This document shows positions 21,192 to 30,836 of a stretch of DNA of 32,291 bases, in pieces. How positions within the stretch are numbered: the first letter of the stretch is position 1; each line of letters starts with the position of its first letter. The notes under the pieces were generated by a model. It was given only the letters and a program-made list of their open reading frames with translations. It was not told the DNA's origin and did no database searches. A program made the position numbers and the translations under genes. Where the stretch lies: contig JARHYY010000107.1 of NCBI GenBank assembly GCA_029258405.1, forward strand, positions 1 through 32,291. The letters are read 5' to 3'. The stretch comes from Helicobacteraceae bacterium. GTDB taxonomy: Bacteria > Campylobacterota > Campylobacteria > Campylobacterales > Helicobacteraceae.

Positions 21192-22506
21192 AAAAGTTTT
21201 TATAATTTTTATTTTTTTATCTACCTTATATTTATATGCTCGAGACGATCAGCTCTTGACCTTATCTCGCGTATATGAAAAAGCATTGGAGCGAGAATCG
21301 CAGATTCTTGCCTATCGTTATACCACTGAAGCAGCTGAAGAAGGGGTCAATCAAGCTTTTGCCCAATTTCTTCCACAAATAAAGCTTGATGCTTCATTAG
21401 GGCATAATAAATATAGATACGCAGGACCAGAGGTAAGCGAGTCTTATAAGGATTATGGAATTTCTGCTTATATCCCTGTGTTCCATCCAGAGATTTATAT
21501 AGGCTTAGATCAGGCAAAAGACCGCAGAGACAGTGCAAAATATGAATTTCAGCGCAATGCTAATCAACTAGGACTTGAGGTTGCTAAGGCGTATTTTAAT
21601 CTTATACGCACACAAAAGAACTTAGTTTATGCTCGTTCATTACTTGAGGCAAATGAGATTAAATATAAACAAATGAGCAGCATGCTTCAAGTAGGATTAA
21701 GCAATAAGATTGACACATTAGAAGCAAGAGTAGCATTTGAGCATTCAAAGGCTGAACTTTTGGCAGAAGAAAAACGGTATAATGTAGCAAAAATGACTTT
21801 AGAATACATGATTGGTGAGAAAATTACATCAAGTCGCCTTATAGATATTTCTTTAGAAGAAATTAATCCAGATGCCTTAGTAATTGCTGCTTATGATTGG
21901 CAGAAAGGTTTAGAAAATAATATTGATGTGAAGTTAGCTGAAAAAAATTTGGCATCAGCACAGAAAGATCTAGCTATTCGTCGTTGGGAGCATTTTCCAG
22001 TAGCTGATTTTCAGCTTGTGCAAAAAAAAACAGATAGTCAGGATCCAGCTTTAAGAGAAAATGATTTCCGTGCCTTATTTGTAGTTAGTCTGCCCTTATA
22101 TCAAGGTGGTCGTACGCAATCGCGTATCAGAGAAGGAATGAAGTTGCAAAGTGCAGCCATAGAAAATCTTAACCACTACAGAAAACAAGCAAATCTACGA
22201 CTTGAAAGCTATCTTGCAGAGCAGAAATTAGCTATAGAGAGCTTGAAAATACTTAAAGAAACAGAGTATTCTATGCGATTGCACCTTTCAAGCGTTGAGC
22301 AAGGCTATGAAAGAGGATTAAGAAATCTTTTTGATGTACTTGAAGCTCGCTCAAGGCTTTATGAAACAAGGAGAAATATTATTGATTCTCTTTATGACCT
22401 TATTGTGAATCAACTGAACTTACTTGATGTTACAGGTACTTTGAATGTGGATAGAATCTATGAAATTGAAAGAAAAATTAATATACTAGGGAGATCCACA
22501 CAGTGA
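21181..22506 (+). CDS. TolC-family outer membrane efflux protein
   Basis: GTG at 21181 after AGAGG, overlapping the hlyD-like stop; coiled-coil TolC repeats (QFLPQIKLDASLG, GLSNKIDTLEARVAFEHSKAEL, YERGLRNLFDVLEARSRLYETRRNIIDSLYDLIVNQLNLL). Confidence 0.9.
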   Translation: MSNKKVFIIFIFLSTLYLYARDDQLLTLSRVYEKALERESQILAYRYTTEAAEEGVNQAFAQFLPQIKLDASLGHNKYRYAGPEVSESYKDYGISAYIPVFHPEIYIGLDQAKDRRDSAKYEFQRNANQLGLEVAKAYFNLIRTQKNLVYARSLLEANEIKYKQMSSMLQVGLSNKIDTLEARVAFEHSKAELLAEEKRYNVAKMTLEYMIGEKITSSRLIDISLEEINPDALVIAAYDWQKGLENNIDVKLAEKNLASAQKDLAIRRWEHFPVADFQLVQKKTDSQDPALRENDFRALFVVSLPLYQGGRTQSRIREGMKLQSAAIENLNHYRKQANLRLESYLAEQKLAIESLKILKETEYSMRLHLSSVEQGYERGLRNLFDVLEARSRLYETRRNIIDSLYDLIVNQLNLLDVTGTLNVDRIYEIERKINILGRSTQ

Positions 22507-23075
22507 AAACACGTGTTACAGAGAAATTGCACAAAGCTATTGACCTCCACAAAAAAGGCGATATACAAACTGCTCGAGAATTGTATATGGAGATTTTAAT
22601 TGATGATTGCAATAATGCCGATGTTTGGCATTTGCTAGGTTTAATTGAACTTAAAGAAGGGAGAGATGAAGGTTTTGATATGATATTGAAAGCTATAAGT
22701 ATCGCTCCTCTTTCCCCATTGTTTCATTCTAATATCGCTCATCATTATAAGCATAGAGAAAACTATAAAAAAGCATTGGAGCATTTTTTAAATTCTTATG
22801 AGTTAATGCCCAGTATAGAAACGCTTTTTGAAGTTGCTCTACTTTATCAAGTGCTCTCTTTTAATGATAAAGCTTTGAGCTGCTATGAAGCTATATTAGC
22901 TCAATTACCATCGCATTCGCAATCTCTCAATAATATTGGTGTTATTTATGCTCAAAAAGGTGAGTGGGGCATTGCTCAAGCCTTTTTTCAGAAAGCTATT
23001 GATGTAAAGCCAAGCTATGAAGATGCGTTAAAAAATGTTACTATTGCAGAAAGAAAGCAAATAGATAAAACATAA
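22503..23075 (+). CDS. Tetratricopeptide-repeat protein in the T1SS operon
   Basis: GTGA overlap with the TolC-like stop; TPR-type repeats (ADVWHLLGLIELKEGRDEGFDMILKAISIAP, SQSLNNIGVIYAQKGEWGIAQAFFQKAIDVKPSYEDAL). Confidence 0.85.
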   Translation: MKTRVTEKLHKAIDLHKKGDIQTARELYMEILIDDCNNADVWHLLGLIELKEGRDEGFDMILKAISIAPLSPLFHSNIAHHYKHRENYKKALEHFLNSYELMPSIETLFEVALLYQVLSFNDKALSCYEAILAQLPSHSQSLNNIGVIYAQKGEWGIAQAFFQKAIDVKPSYEDALKNVTIAERKQIDKT

Positions 23076-23186
23076 TCATAATATTTATAAGAATATTTTA
23101 ATATTATATATGCTATAAGGCGGATAGAGAAAAAATAAGATTTATCATCTTTGCTTTTCCGTACAATATAATTAAAGTGAGAAAAA

Positions 23187-24170
23187 ATGGCAAAAAATGA
23201 CCTTTTAGGCGGAGCATTATGGGATGCTTATTCAAATAAAGTGGCAGAGAGAATGGACAACCCTACTTATTTAGGTGTGATTACACAAGATGAAGCCAAT
23301 CAAAAAGGTTTTCAATTGGTTGTTGCTGATTATGGTGCAGAATCATGTGGAGATGCAGTTCGTCTTTATTGGCTTGTTGATCCTAAAAACGACCGTATTA
23401 TGGAAGCAAAATTTAAAAGTTTTGGTTGTGGAACAGCTATTGCGAGTTCTGATATGATGGCAGAATTAACTGTTGGCAAAACAGTTGATGAGGCTGTTAA
23501 AATTACAAATATTGATGTTGAAAAAGCATTGCGCGATGACCCAGATACTCCAGCTGTACCCGGACAAAAAATGCATTGTTCTGTTATGGCATATGATGTT
23601 ATCAAGAAGGCAGCCTCTATTTACAAAGGGGTTGATATGGCGAGCTTTGAAGACGAGATTATTGTATGTGAATGTGCAAGAGTATCTTTAAGTACATTAA
23701 AAGAAGTTATTAAACTCAATAAGCTTACCACAATTGAACAAATAACAGATTACACAAAAGCGGGTGCTTTTTGTAAGAGTTGCATTAGACCAGGGGGACA
23801 TGAAGAAAGAGAATATTATTTGGTTGATATTCTAGCTGAGTGTAAGCAAGAGATGCTTGAAGAGGAGATGAAACAAAGAGCTATGCTTGCTAGTTCTGGT
23901 TCTTTATCTTTTTCTGAAATGACTACTGTGCAAAAATTGAAAGCTGTAGATAAAGTTATTGATGAAAATGTCCGTCAAATGCTCATTATGGATGGTGGAA
24001 ATATGGAGATTGTAGATATGAGAGATTCTTCAGATGGACATACAGATATTTATATTCGTTATCTTGGTGCCTGTTCAGGTTGTGCAGCAAGTTCTACTGG
24101 AACTTTGTTTGCCATTGAATCTATTTTACAAGAAAAACTTGATTCATCTATCAGAGTTTTTCCTGTGTAA
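23187..24170 (+). CDS. nifU: Iron-sulfur cluster assembly scaffold NifU (three-domain)
   Basis: NifU_N (FKSFGCGTAIASSDMMAEL, PGQKMHCSVMA), central Fer2_BFD-like (IIVCECARVS...AGAFCKSCIRPGG), C-terminal NifU (IRYLGACSGCAASSTGTLFAIESIL). Confidence 0.95.
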   Translation: MAKNDLLGGALWDAYSNKVAERMDNPTYLGVITQDEANQKGFQLVVADYGAESCGDAVRLYWLVDPKNDRIMEAKFKSFGCGTAIASSDMMAELTVGKTVDEAVKITNIDVEKALRDDPDTPAVPGQKMHCSVMAYDVIKKAASIYKGVDMASFEDEIIVCECARVSLSTLKEVIKLNKLTTIEQITDYTKAGAFCKSCIRPGGHEEREYYLVDILAECKQEMLEEEMKQRAMLASSGSLSFSEMTTVQKLKAVDKVIDENVRQMLIMDGGNMEIVDMRDSSDGHTDIYIRYLGACSGCAASSTGTLFAIESILQEKLDSSIRVFPV

Positions 24171-24195
24171 GTTATTAAGGCTTGTGCTTTCCTTG

Positions 24196-25398
24196 CTAGC
24201 GGTCAAGAACCTCAAATGCTGGAAGCACTTTGCCCTCAAGCAATTCTAAGCTTGCTCCTCCTCCTGTTGAAGTAAAGCTCATGTTATCTCTTTCTCCAGC
24301 TTTATCTATAGCATCTGCAGTATCTCCACCGCCAATTATGCTGTACGCATAGGTGTCAGCAAGAGCATGGGCTAGGGAAAATGTCCCTCGTGAAAATTGG
24401 CTTACTTCATATATGCCTAAAGGACCATTCCATATAATTGTCTCACAATCGTGTATAACTTCAGCAAAGAGTTTGACAGTCGCTGGTCCTAAATCAACAC
24501 TCATCAAGCCTTCAGGTATATCTTGAGCGGGAGTGATTTTGATAATTTTAGGGTTTTGTGGGTTGTCTGTACATACAGCATCAACAGGAAGATAGATTTT
24601 AACCCCTTTTGATTTTGCTGAGCGTAGTATGTCAATCGCATCACCCATGAGATGCTCTTCTACTAAAGAGTTTTGCATATTATATCCAATTGCTTGAAGA
24701 AATGTATTGCTCATGGCACCACCTATGATAATTTTATCAACGCAATCAAGAATATTGCTAAGGAGCGTAAGTTTTGAAGAAACTTTAGAGCCACCAACAA
24801 TAAGTAGAACAGGTTTTAATGGATGCGTAAGAGCTTTGGCAAATGAATCAATTTCTTTTTTAAGGAGCAAACCCGCTACTTTATGTTTAGCAAATTGGGC
24901 TATTCCGTAGGTGGAAGCATGTTTTCTATGTGAAGCCCCAAAGGCATCATTAACATAAATATCACAAAGATTTGCTAAAGATTTTGCGAATTGTTCATTA
25001 TTTTGCTCCTCTTCCTTGTAGAATCTAATATTTTCAAGCAATATAACACTGCCTTGAGGTAATGAGGGTAGCATAGATGAAATGCTTTCTAAATTTTCAG
25101 CAAAAGTAATATTGCGACCTAAAAGTCGCTCAACTCTTTTAACGAGATGTTTAAGTGAAAATCTTATATTTTTATCCTTTGGGCGACCCAAATGGCTTAC
25201 CAATATAATGCTTTTTGCTCCATTGTCGATACAATGATTAATAGTAGGGATAGTCTCTCTGATTCTTGTATCATCGTTAATGTTAAATTCATTATCTAAT
25301 GGCACATTAAAATCAACGCGAATAAGTACTTTTTGATTCCTTATATCTATTTTTTTAATAGACATAACTTCTTGCATAAATTTAATGTTATCTACCAT
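24196..25398 (-). CDS. pgk: Phosphoglycerate kinase
   Basis: VLIRVDFNVPLD, SIILVSHLGRPKD, DAFGASHRKHAS, KPVLLIVGGSKVSSKL, IIWNGPLGIYE, IIGGGDTADAI, STGGGASLELLEGKVLPAFEVL; AAGGAGGT SD upstream. Confidence 0.97.
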   Translation of the reverse strand: MVDNIKFMQEVMSIKKIDIRNQKVLIRVDFNVPLDNEFNINDDTRIRETIPTINHCIDNGAKSIILVSHLGRPKDKNIRFSLKHLVKRVERLLGRNITFAENLESISSMLPSLPQGSVILLENIRFYKEEEQNNEQFAKSLANLCDIYVNDAFGASHRKHASTYGIAQFAKHKVAGLLLKKEIDSFAKALTHPLKPVLLIVGGSKVSSKLTLLSNILDCVDKIIIGGAMSNTFLQAIGYNMQNSLVEEHLMGDAIDILRSAKSKGVKIYLPVDAVCTDNPQNPKIIKITPAQDIPEGLMSVDLGPATVKLFAEVIHDCETIIWNGPLGIYEVSQFSRGTFSLAHALADTYAYSIIGGGDTADAIDKAGERDNMSFTSTGGGASLELLEGKVLPAFEVLDR

Positions 25399-25427
25399 AA
25401 CTCTATAAACCTCCTTAATATAATATT

Positions 25428-26987
25428 TTAGCTTGATTCAAAACCTCTAAATGAAGAGATTGCTTTAGCAAGTGCATTGGCAACCACAGAATACTTTTCT
25501 TCCAAAGGAATTTGGCTTTTTGAAAGTTGTTCTTTTTGTTGTTTGTCTTTTTCAAGTTTATATTCATAGCTTGCTTGATCTTTTTCGTAGGTAATAATTC
25601 TTGCTTTTGCTTTCTCGAGTTCTGAATCAAGCCTTTTCTTTTCTGCGAATATATGTTGTTCATCTCTTTCAAGTTGTTTGATTTGTACTGAAAGAGCATT
25701 TATTTTCTCTTGAATTTCTTTTCCAGCGGCTGTACCTCTTTGATTGAGCAACCTCCTCTTAAGCTCAAAGATATTTTCTTTTGCTTGCGAAGATATGTCA
25801 AGCTTTTTTTGGATTTCTGCCTCAAGAGAAGCGATGACTGATTTATTATTATAGATAAAATTTTTTTGACTAATAATCTCTCTTTTGAATTTAGCAATAG
25901 CTTCTTCTGTTAACCGTATAGCTTCAGCATTGCGTGCTATTTTATCAAGCCCTGTTTTGCGTTGCATGGCTACTTGGAATATAGTTGAAGAGTTCCATCT
26001 ATTACCCTCTTTGTCAGTAATGTCTGGTCTAGTGAAGCGTTTGCCACTAGGTGTAAAACTGACATCGCCATTGTAAAATTTGATAAAGGCATCTATTTTT
26101 GGCTCTTTATTGATCATTTTTTCAATAATTTTTCTTGCTATATGATCAATACATGAATCAAAGTATATTCTTAAAAGATAATTAGCAATAGCTTGTTTGA
26201 TTTCTATGGTAGAGATTCGCTTGTCTTCAGGTACGAGGTCAAGAAATTTATCTTGCAAAACAGGTGTAAAATTTTTACTAAAAGTGGCATTGTCAAGTTC
26301 AGAAGGATTAAGCTGGCCTTTCAATAAGGCAGCAATGAGTGTAGGAATTTTTTCTTTGATTCCATGTTTTATAGCTGTATTATTTATTTCTTCTAAAAAA
26401 GATTTATCTAGTCCTTCATATACTCTTTGGCTCGTCGTTGAAAGCGTTCCAATAGCATTTGCTTCAGATTCTTGAAATTGTTTAATGAGCACCCCATTAT
26501 CTACAAAAAAAATTACATCTCTTTGTGAGAGGTTTAAAAGGACTTTTAAGATAGCTTTAAATAAACCTCGCTTATCCTCCTCCTCTTTTATGTATTTATT
26601 TAAAAATGAAGCAATAGATTGATAGATGTTTGAATTTAATTCTGATAAGCTGGGTTTTTCTTTGCTTGGAGTAAGGATGTTATCTTCTTTTGGAAGCTGC
26701 TTTATGCAAGCCTCGGTGTATATGCAGGTTTCATAGTCATTAATTTTAAGCCTATAAGTAATTTCTCGATCGTGTTTGATAACAATATATGCTCTAAAGC
26801 CATGAGAGGCAAAATAGTCAAATAAAACTTGTCGCACATCTTCTTTGTTGTTTGTGAAATTTTCTACTTGCAATACTTTAAGCAAAATTGAACCTATTTC
26901 TTCTGCTGTAATATTCAAAAAGCCCTCGAGTCCTTGAACTTGGTCTTCTATTGCATCTAAGAGTTTTTGATAAACATCACTTTGCAT
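25428..26987 (-). CDS. Hypothetical protein with a long C-terminal coiled-coil region
   Basis: 519-aa ORF; C-terminal ~170 residues rich in K/E/Q heptads (AEIQKKLDISSQAKENIFELKRRLL...IKQLERDEQHIFAEKKRLDSELEKAKARIITYEKDQASYEYKLEKDKQQKEQL); no family recognised. Confidence 0.85.
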   Translation of the reverse strand: MQSDVYQKLLDAIEDQVQGLEGFLNITAEEIGSILLKVLQVENFTNNKEDVRQVLFDYFASHGFRAYIVIKHDREITYRLKINDYETCIYTEACIKQLPKEDNILTPSKEKPSLSELNSNIYQSIASFLNKYIKEEEDKRGLFKAILKVLLNLSQRDVIFFVDNGVLIKQFQESEANAIGTLSTTSQRVYEGLDKSFLEEINNTAIKHGIKEKIPTLIAALLKGQLNPSELDNATFSKNFTPVLQDKFLDLVPEDKRISTIEIKQAIANYLLRIYFDSCIDHIARKIIEKMINKEPKIDAFIKFYNGDVSFTPSGKRFTRPDITDKEGNRWNSSTIFQVAMQRKTGLDKIARNAEAIRLTEEAIAKFKREIISQKNFIYNNKSVIASLEAEIQKKLDISSQAKENIFELKRRLLNQRGTAAGKEIQEKINALSVQIKQLERDEQHIFAEKKRLDSELEKAKARIITYEKDQASYEYKLEKDKQQKEQLSKSQIPLEEKYSVVANALAKAISSFRGFESS

Positions 26988-27204
26988 ATTATCCCCATTA
27001 TGTATCTCATTGTATGTAAAAATTGTAAAAGTATTTATTTAAGTGTATTATCTAATAGAATCACTAAAAAAAGCTTGAAATTAAAGAGGTATATTTTTTA
27101 GAATTGAGCTATAAGAGTTTTTCTTAATATTATTAAGAGTTTATTGCTATAATAATGAAAGTAATTTAACTAAAGCCTGTTGTTTCTTTAAAGGAGGTAA
27201 ATAT

Positions 27205-28218
27205 TTGGTGAAAAGATTAAAAGTTGCTATTAATGGCACTGGGAGAATAGGGCTTTGTGCTTGTAGGATATTAGGAGAGCGAGATGATATTGAACTTATC
27301 GCCCTTAATACTACAACCACTATTGATATTTTAACTCATTTGCTACGCTATGATAGCGTGCATGGTGTTTATGGCCCTGTTGAACAAATTGCTGATAATT
27401 ACCTTAAAATAGGCAAGCAGGATAATGTGCGTATCTTAAGCGATAGGAATCCTGCCAGCCTTAATTTTGGGAGCTTTGGAGTAAAAGTAGTTATTGAATG
27501 CACAGGTGCTTTTAAAAGTGTAGATAAGGCTTCTTTGCATCTTAGTGGTAGTGTTCAGAAAGTTATCGTTTCATCACCAATGAATGATGCGGCAACTTTT
27601 GTGTATGGTGTAAATCATGAGCAATATCAGGGTGAATTAGTTATTTCAAATGCAAGTTGTACAACAAATGCTCTTGCTCCATTGGTAAAGATTTTACATG
27701 AAGAATATACAATCAATAATGGCTTAATGACTACTATTCATAGCTATACTAATGATCAAAATCTTTTAGATGTTAAACATAAAGATGTGAGGCGAGCAAG
27801 AGCAGCCGGGCTTAATATTATCCCAACAAGCACTGGTGCTGCCAAGGCTATCGGACTTGTATTGCCTGAACTAGCAGGCAAAATCAATGGTTTTTCTGTT
27901 CGCGTGCCAACTCCTAATGTGTCATTAATTGACTTTAACTTTGAAACAAAAAGTGCTATTTGCAAGGAAAGTATTAATGCCCTTATTAAGCATAAAAGCC
28001 TCAATGAATATGCCCATATTGTTATGCTTGATGATGAAAAAAGGGTTTCAAGTGATTTTATAGGTTGCAGATTAAGCTGTGTTATGATTCCAGATTGCAC
28101 TATAGTTGTAGGTAATAAAAATGCAAAAGTTGTAGCATGGTATGATAATGAAGTAGGTTATACTGCACGCCTAATTGATATGACTTGTTTTATAGGCAGA
28201 GATTTATACGAGTTATAA
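27205..28218 (+). CDS. gapA: Glyceraldehyde-3-phosphate dehydrogenase, type I
   Basis: VAINGTGRIGLCACRIL, SNASCTTNALAPLVKIL, TTIHSYTNDQNLLD, RRARAAGLNIIPTSTGAAKAIGLVLPEL, WYDNEVGYTARLIDM; GGAGGT SD. Confidence 0.96.
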   Translation: MVKRLKVAINGTGRIGLCACRILGERDDIELIALNTTTTIDILTHLLRYDSVHGVYGPVEQIADNYLKIGKQDNVRILSDRNPASLNFGSFGVKVVIECTGAFKSVDKASLHLSGSVQKVIVSSPMNDAATFVYGVNHEQYQGELVISNASCTTNALAPLVKILHEEYTINNGLMTTIHSYTNDQNLLDVKHKDVRRARAAGLNIIPTSTGAAKAIGLVLPELAGKINGFSVRVPTPNVSLIDFNFETKSAICKESINALIKHKSLNEYAHIVMLDDEKRVSSDFIGCRLSCVMIPDCTIVVGNKNAKVVAWYDNEVGYTARLIDMTCFIGRDLYEL

Positions 28219-28888
28219 TAATATATTTTGCTAATATTTTCATAATTTATCCTTAAATAAGAGATAAAACTTATATGCCTTAGGCAATTAAATATATAAA
28301 ATTTTTATTATAAATAGGTTCGTTAAGCATGATTAATGCAAGATTTATCATGTAATTTTTAAATATTTAATCGCTCTAAAATATCACCTTTTGCTTGTGT
28401 GTTTTTGGGGTGTTTAATGTATGTGTATTGCATTTGATAGTATTAATTTAAAGAGTTTTTTGGCACAAAGCTATTTGCGTAAAAAGCTTTTTTTGGATAA
28501 AAAGCTTTATCTTTTTTACTTTAAGAGTCCTATGCAACATTTGATTAAAGTCGTTTTTCTTGCTCTGTTGTACTCTAAAAGAGCTCTAATGTTCCTTCAA
28601 ATTTTAGATTAAAGTTCAAATCTTTAAAGAGTACTTGATTTTTATAAGAAAAACAAAGCTTTATTTACTTTAAGCATATTCATAAGTCTATGCCTTTGAA
28701 ACGATGACTATGAAAAAAATCATAACTCTTATACAAGCACTTAATATTGAAATAGGAAGTTCTTGCTCAATAGACGACTCTTATTCACAGCATCGGCAGG
28801 CATAAATATAGCTTTTTAATACATTTGCATGGAACTTTCATATTAGCTTCCAAACAGATAAATTTTGCAAAATAAGATAAGAATCAAT

Positions 28889-28920
28889 CTTGGCTTATTA
28901 CATTCAAGCCAAGGCTTTTA
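28889..28920 (+). terminator. Putative intrinsic terminator
   Basis: CTTGGCTT(28889-28896)/AAGCCAAG(28906-28913) 8-bp stem followed by GCTTTT. Confidence 0.5.
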
Positions 28921-28970
28921 GTTCGCATATTATCAAATATTAAAAATTGTGTTTTTACCTATAAGCCTCA

Positions 28971-29945
28971 TCAATCTATTATTCCTTGCTCAGCTGTAGG
29001 GTTGAATATCTTTTCAAGTTGCTCTTCTTTGAGTTCAAGCCCATAAAAGTCTTTAAAATGTTTTTTGTAAATTTCTTGAATATTTATATCTTTGAAAGCA
29101 TGAGGGTAATTTTTTTGTGCAAGCCATAACAAGAAAGGTGCTAAATCGAGGTTTGGTGCAAAAGCCCTATATGTTCCTAGAGGCACTTTATAAACTCTTT
29201 TATCCTTGATGGCTTTCAAGTGTTGCCACTTTTTATCATTCATTAAATCTTGAGGCATTAAGGATGTAAAGTTGCTGATAAAGATCACTTCAGGATTGAG
29301 TTTATAAATTTCTTCTAAATTTATGCTATTATTTGCTTGGAAATTGTAAGTGTTTGCTGCTCCGCTTTCTTTGTAAAAGTAATTAGCATAAAAACCAGGT
29401 GATATATTTTTTTCGCTAAATCCTCTAATGATTAAAACTCTAGGTTTAGTTTCATTTTTGATTCTCTTTTGAATTTCTTTTTGAGTTTGTTCGATTTCAT
29501 TTATAAGTTTTTGGTTTTTTTCTTTAATAGGAAAATACTTTTCTAATTGATGGAGCCAATTTTCTAAAGCCTTCTTAAAATTATAATTATCTACATTAAC
29601 ATCGAGCTCAATGAGATTTACTCCAGACTTTTTAAGAGTGTTACAAATCTTTACATTAGCCTTATGACAAATATAAAGGTCAGCTTTGAGTAATAAAAGT
29701 TCTTCTATATTATCATTATCAGCATTTGCTCCCTTCTGAACATCTTTGAGATAGGGAAAAAAATCTAAGGTTACAGAATTCTCAATTAACGCAGCTCTAG
29801 GCATATAAATAATATTTGCATCTGTATATACACTAAGCAAATAAGGAATAGGCCACATTCCACCAACAACAGCCACTCTTGTATTTGCGAAGACAGGAGA
29901 GCAACAAAGCAAAAACAAAGTTATTGTCAATACAATTTTTTTCAT
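28971..29945 (-). CDS. Iron/siderophore-type ABC transporter periplasmic binding protein (FecB/BtuF-like fold)
   Basis: Signal peptide (MKKIVLTITLFLLCCSPVFA); VAVVGGMWPIPYLLSV; IEELLLLKADLYICHK; INLEEIYKLNPEVIFISNF; VYKVPLGTYRAFAPNLDLAPFLLWLAQKNYP. Confidence 0.8.
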   Translation of the reverse strand: MKKIVLTITLFLLCCSPVFANTRVAVVGGMWPIPYLLSVYTDANIIYMPRAALIENSVTLDFFPYLKDVQKGANADNDNIEELLLLKADLYICHKANVKICNTLKKSGVNLIELDVNVDNYNFKKALENWLHQLEKYFPIKEKNQKLINEIEQTQKEIQKRIKNETKPRVLIIRGFSEKNISPGFYANYFYKESGAANTYNFQANNSINLEEIYKLNPEVIFISNFTSLMPQDLMNDKKWQHLKAIKDKRVYKVPLGTYRAFAPNLDLAPFLLWLAQKNYPHAFKDINIQEIYKKHFKDFYGLELKEEQLEKIFNPTAEQGIID

Positions 29946-30096
29946 GATTTATCCTTTAGTTATCGTATTCAATTTATGTGTTTTTCAAAAAAGCATGATT
30001 ATAAATATAAAACCCTGCCTTATAGAAAATCAGAATATAAAGAACTTAAACAAAGCATTTTTAAAATGAAAATTATCTTTTCAGAGTATATTTTAC

Positions 30097-30757
30097 TCAT
30101 GTTATTGATAATAATCCTTTAGCATCGCACATATCTACCTTAAGAGTTTCATGGCAATGCCATTTATACTCTTTGATATTTATAAAGTTCTAAAAATCTT
30201 GTTGTTTCTTAAAAGCATACAGAAACAAATCAGTACTTTGGTGAATCCACCACCAAAAATTAACTTCAATTTTTTGTAACCCATATAGGGTAAATGCTTA
30301 TTATCTACATTAAGATAGCCATATTGCTCCTTTATTCTCAATAGTTTAACATTGGCTATGGATAATTACACCTTTTATGCTTACATTATTTATATAAGCA
30401 TTTATATAGGCTACACATTTTCCATCATAATTCTTTAAGAAAACTTTAGTATCTTTCGGAGCATTTATAAAACCTCCTGAAAAACCCTTTTGCTCCTATT
30501 CTATAGTTTAGATCGTAGAGCTTTACTTTTGCTGTTGTTAAATATTTTAATGTATGAATATCTCTTGATTCTAAAAAATTCTCAATTTAATTTTTATTTT
30601 CATATAGCAAAATTTGATCTATATTTAAGAGAAAGCTGTTTGTAAAAATAATTGGCATAAGATGCACATTTGCATTCTTGCGTGCCTAAAGAAATAATCC
30701 CTTCATTTTCTTTATGGTTTCTAAACTACAATAAAAATAATCAAACATTTTAGACAT
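30097..30757 (-). pseudogene. Frameshifted remnant of a ~220-codon gene, function unknown
   Basis: Frame-switched translation from ATG at 30757: MSKMFDYFYCSLETI / KENEGIISLGTQECKCASYANYFYKQLSL / NIDQILLYENKN*IENFLESRDIHTLKYLTTAKVKLYDLNYRIGAKGF / SGGFINAPKDTKVFLKNYDGKCVAYINAYINNVSIKGVIIHSQ / ANVKLLRIKEQYGYLNVDNKHLPYMGYKKLKLIFGGGF / HQSTDLFLYAFKKQQDF*NFINIKEYKWHCHETLKVDMCDAKGLLSIT*. Confidence 0.6.
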
Positions 30758-30821
30758 TGTACACAAATTCTATGAAATTTGAATTGATAGTATTCTATAA
30801 GGTATTTGCTTATAAAGATAT

Positions 30822-30836
30822 TAATAATGATTATCA
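30822..30836. promoter_or_regulatory. Fur-box-like site
   Basis: TAATAATGATTATCA matches the H. pylori Fur consensus TAATAATnATTATTA at 13 of 14 defined positions; 65 nt upstream of the pseudogene ATG at 30757. Confidence 0.5.

Noticed and set aside
25415-25699. 94-aa and 65-aa minus ORFs inside the coiled-coil gene
   Set aside because: Alternate frames of a Lys/Gln-rich coiled-coil region; the 519-aa frame explains the sequence.
28421-28612. 63-aa ORF after gapA
   Set aside because: Phe/Leu/Lys-rich, short, no recognisable domain; probably random ORF in decayed AT-rich DNA.
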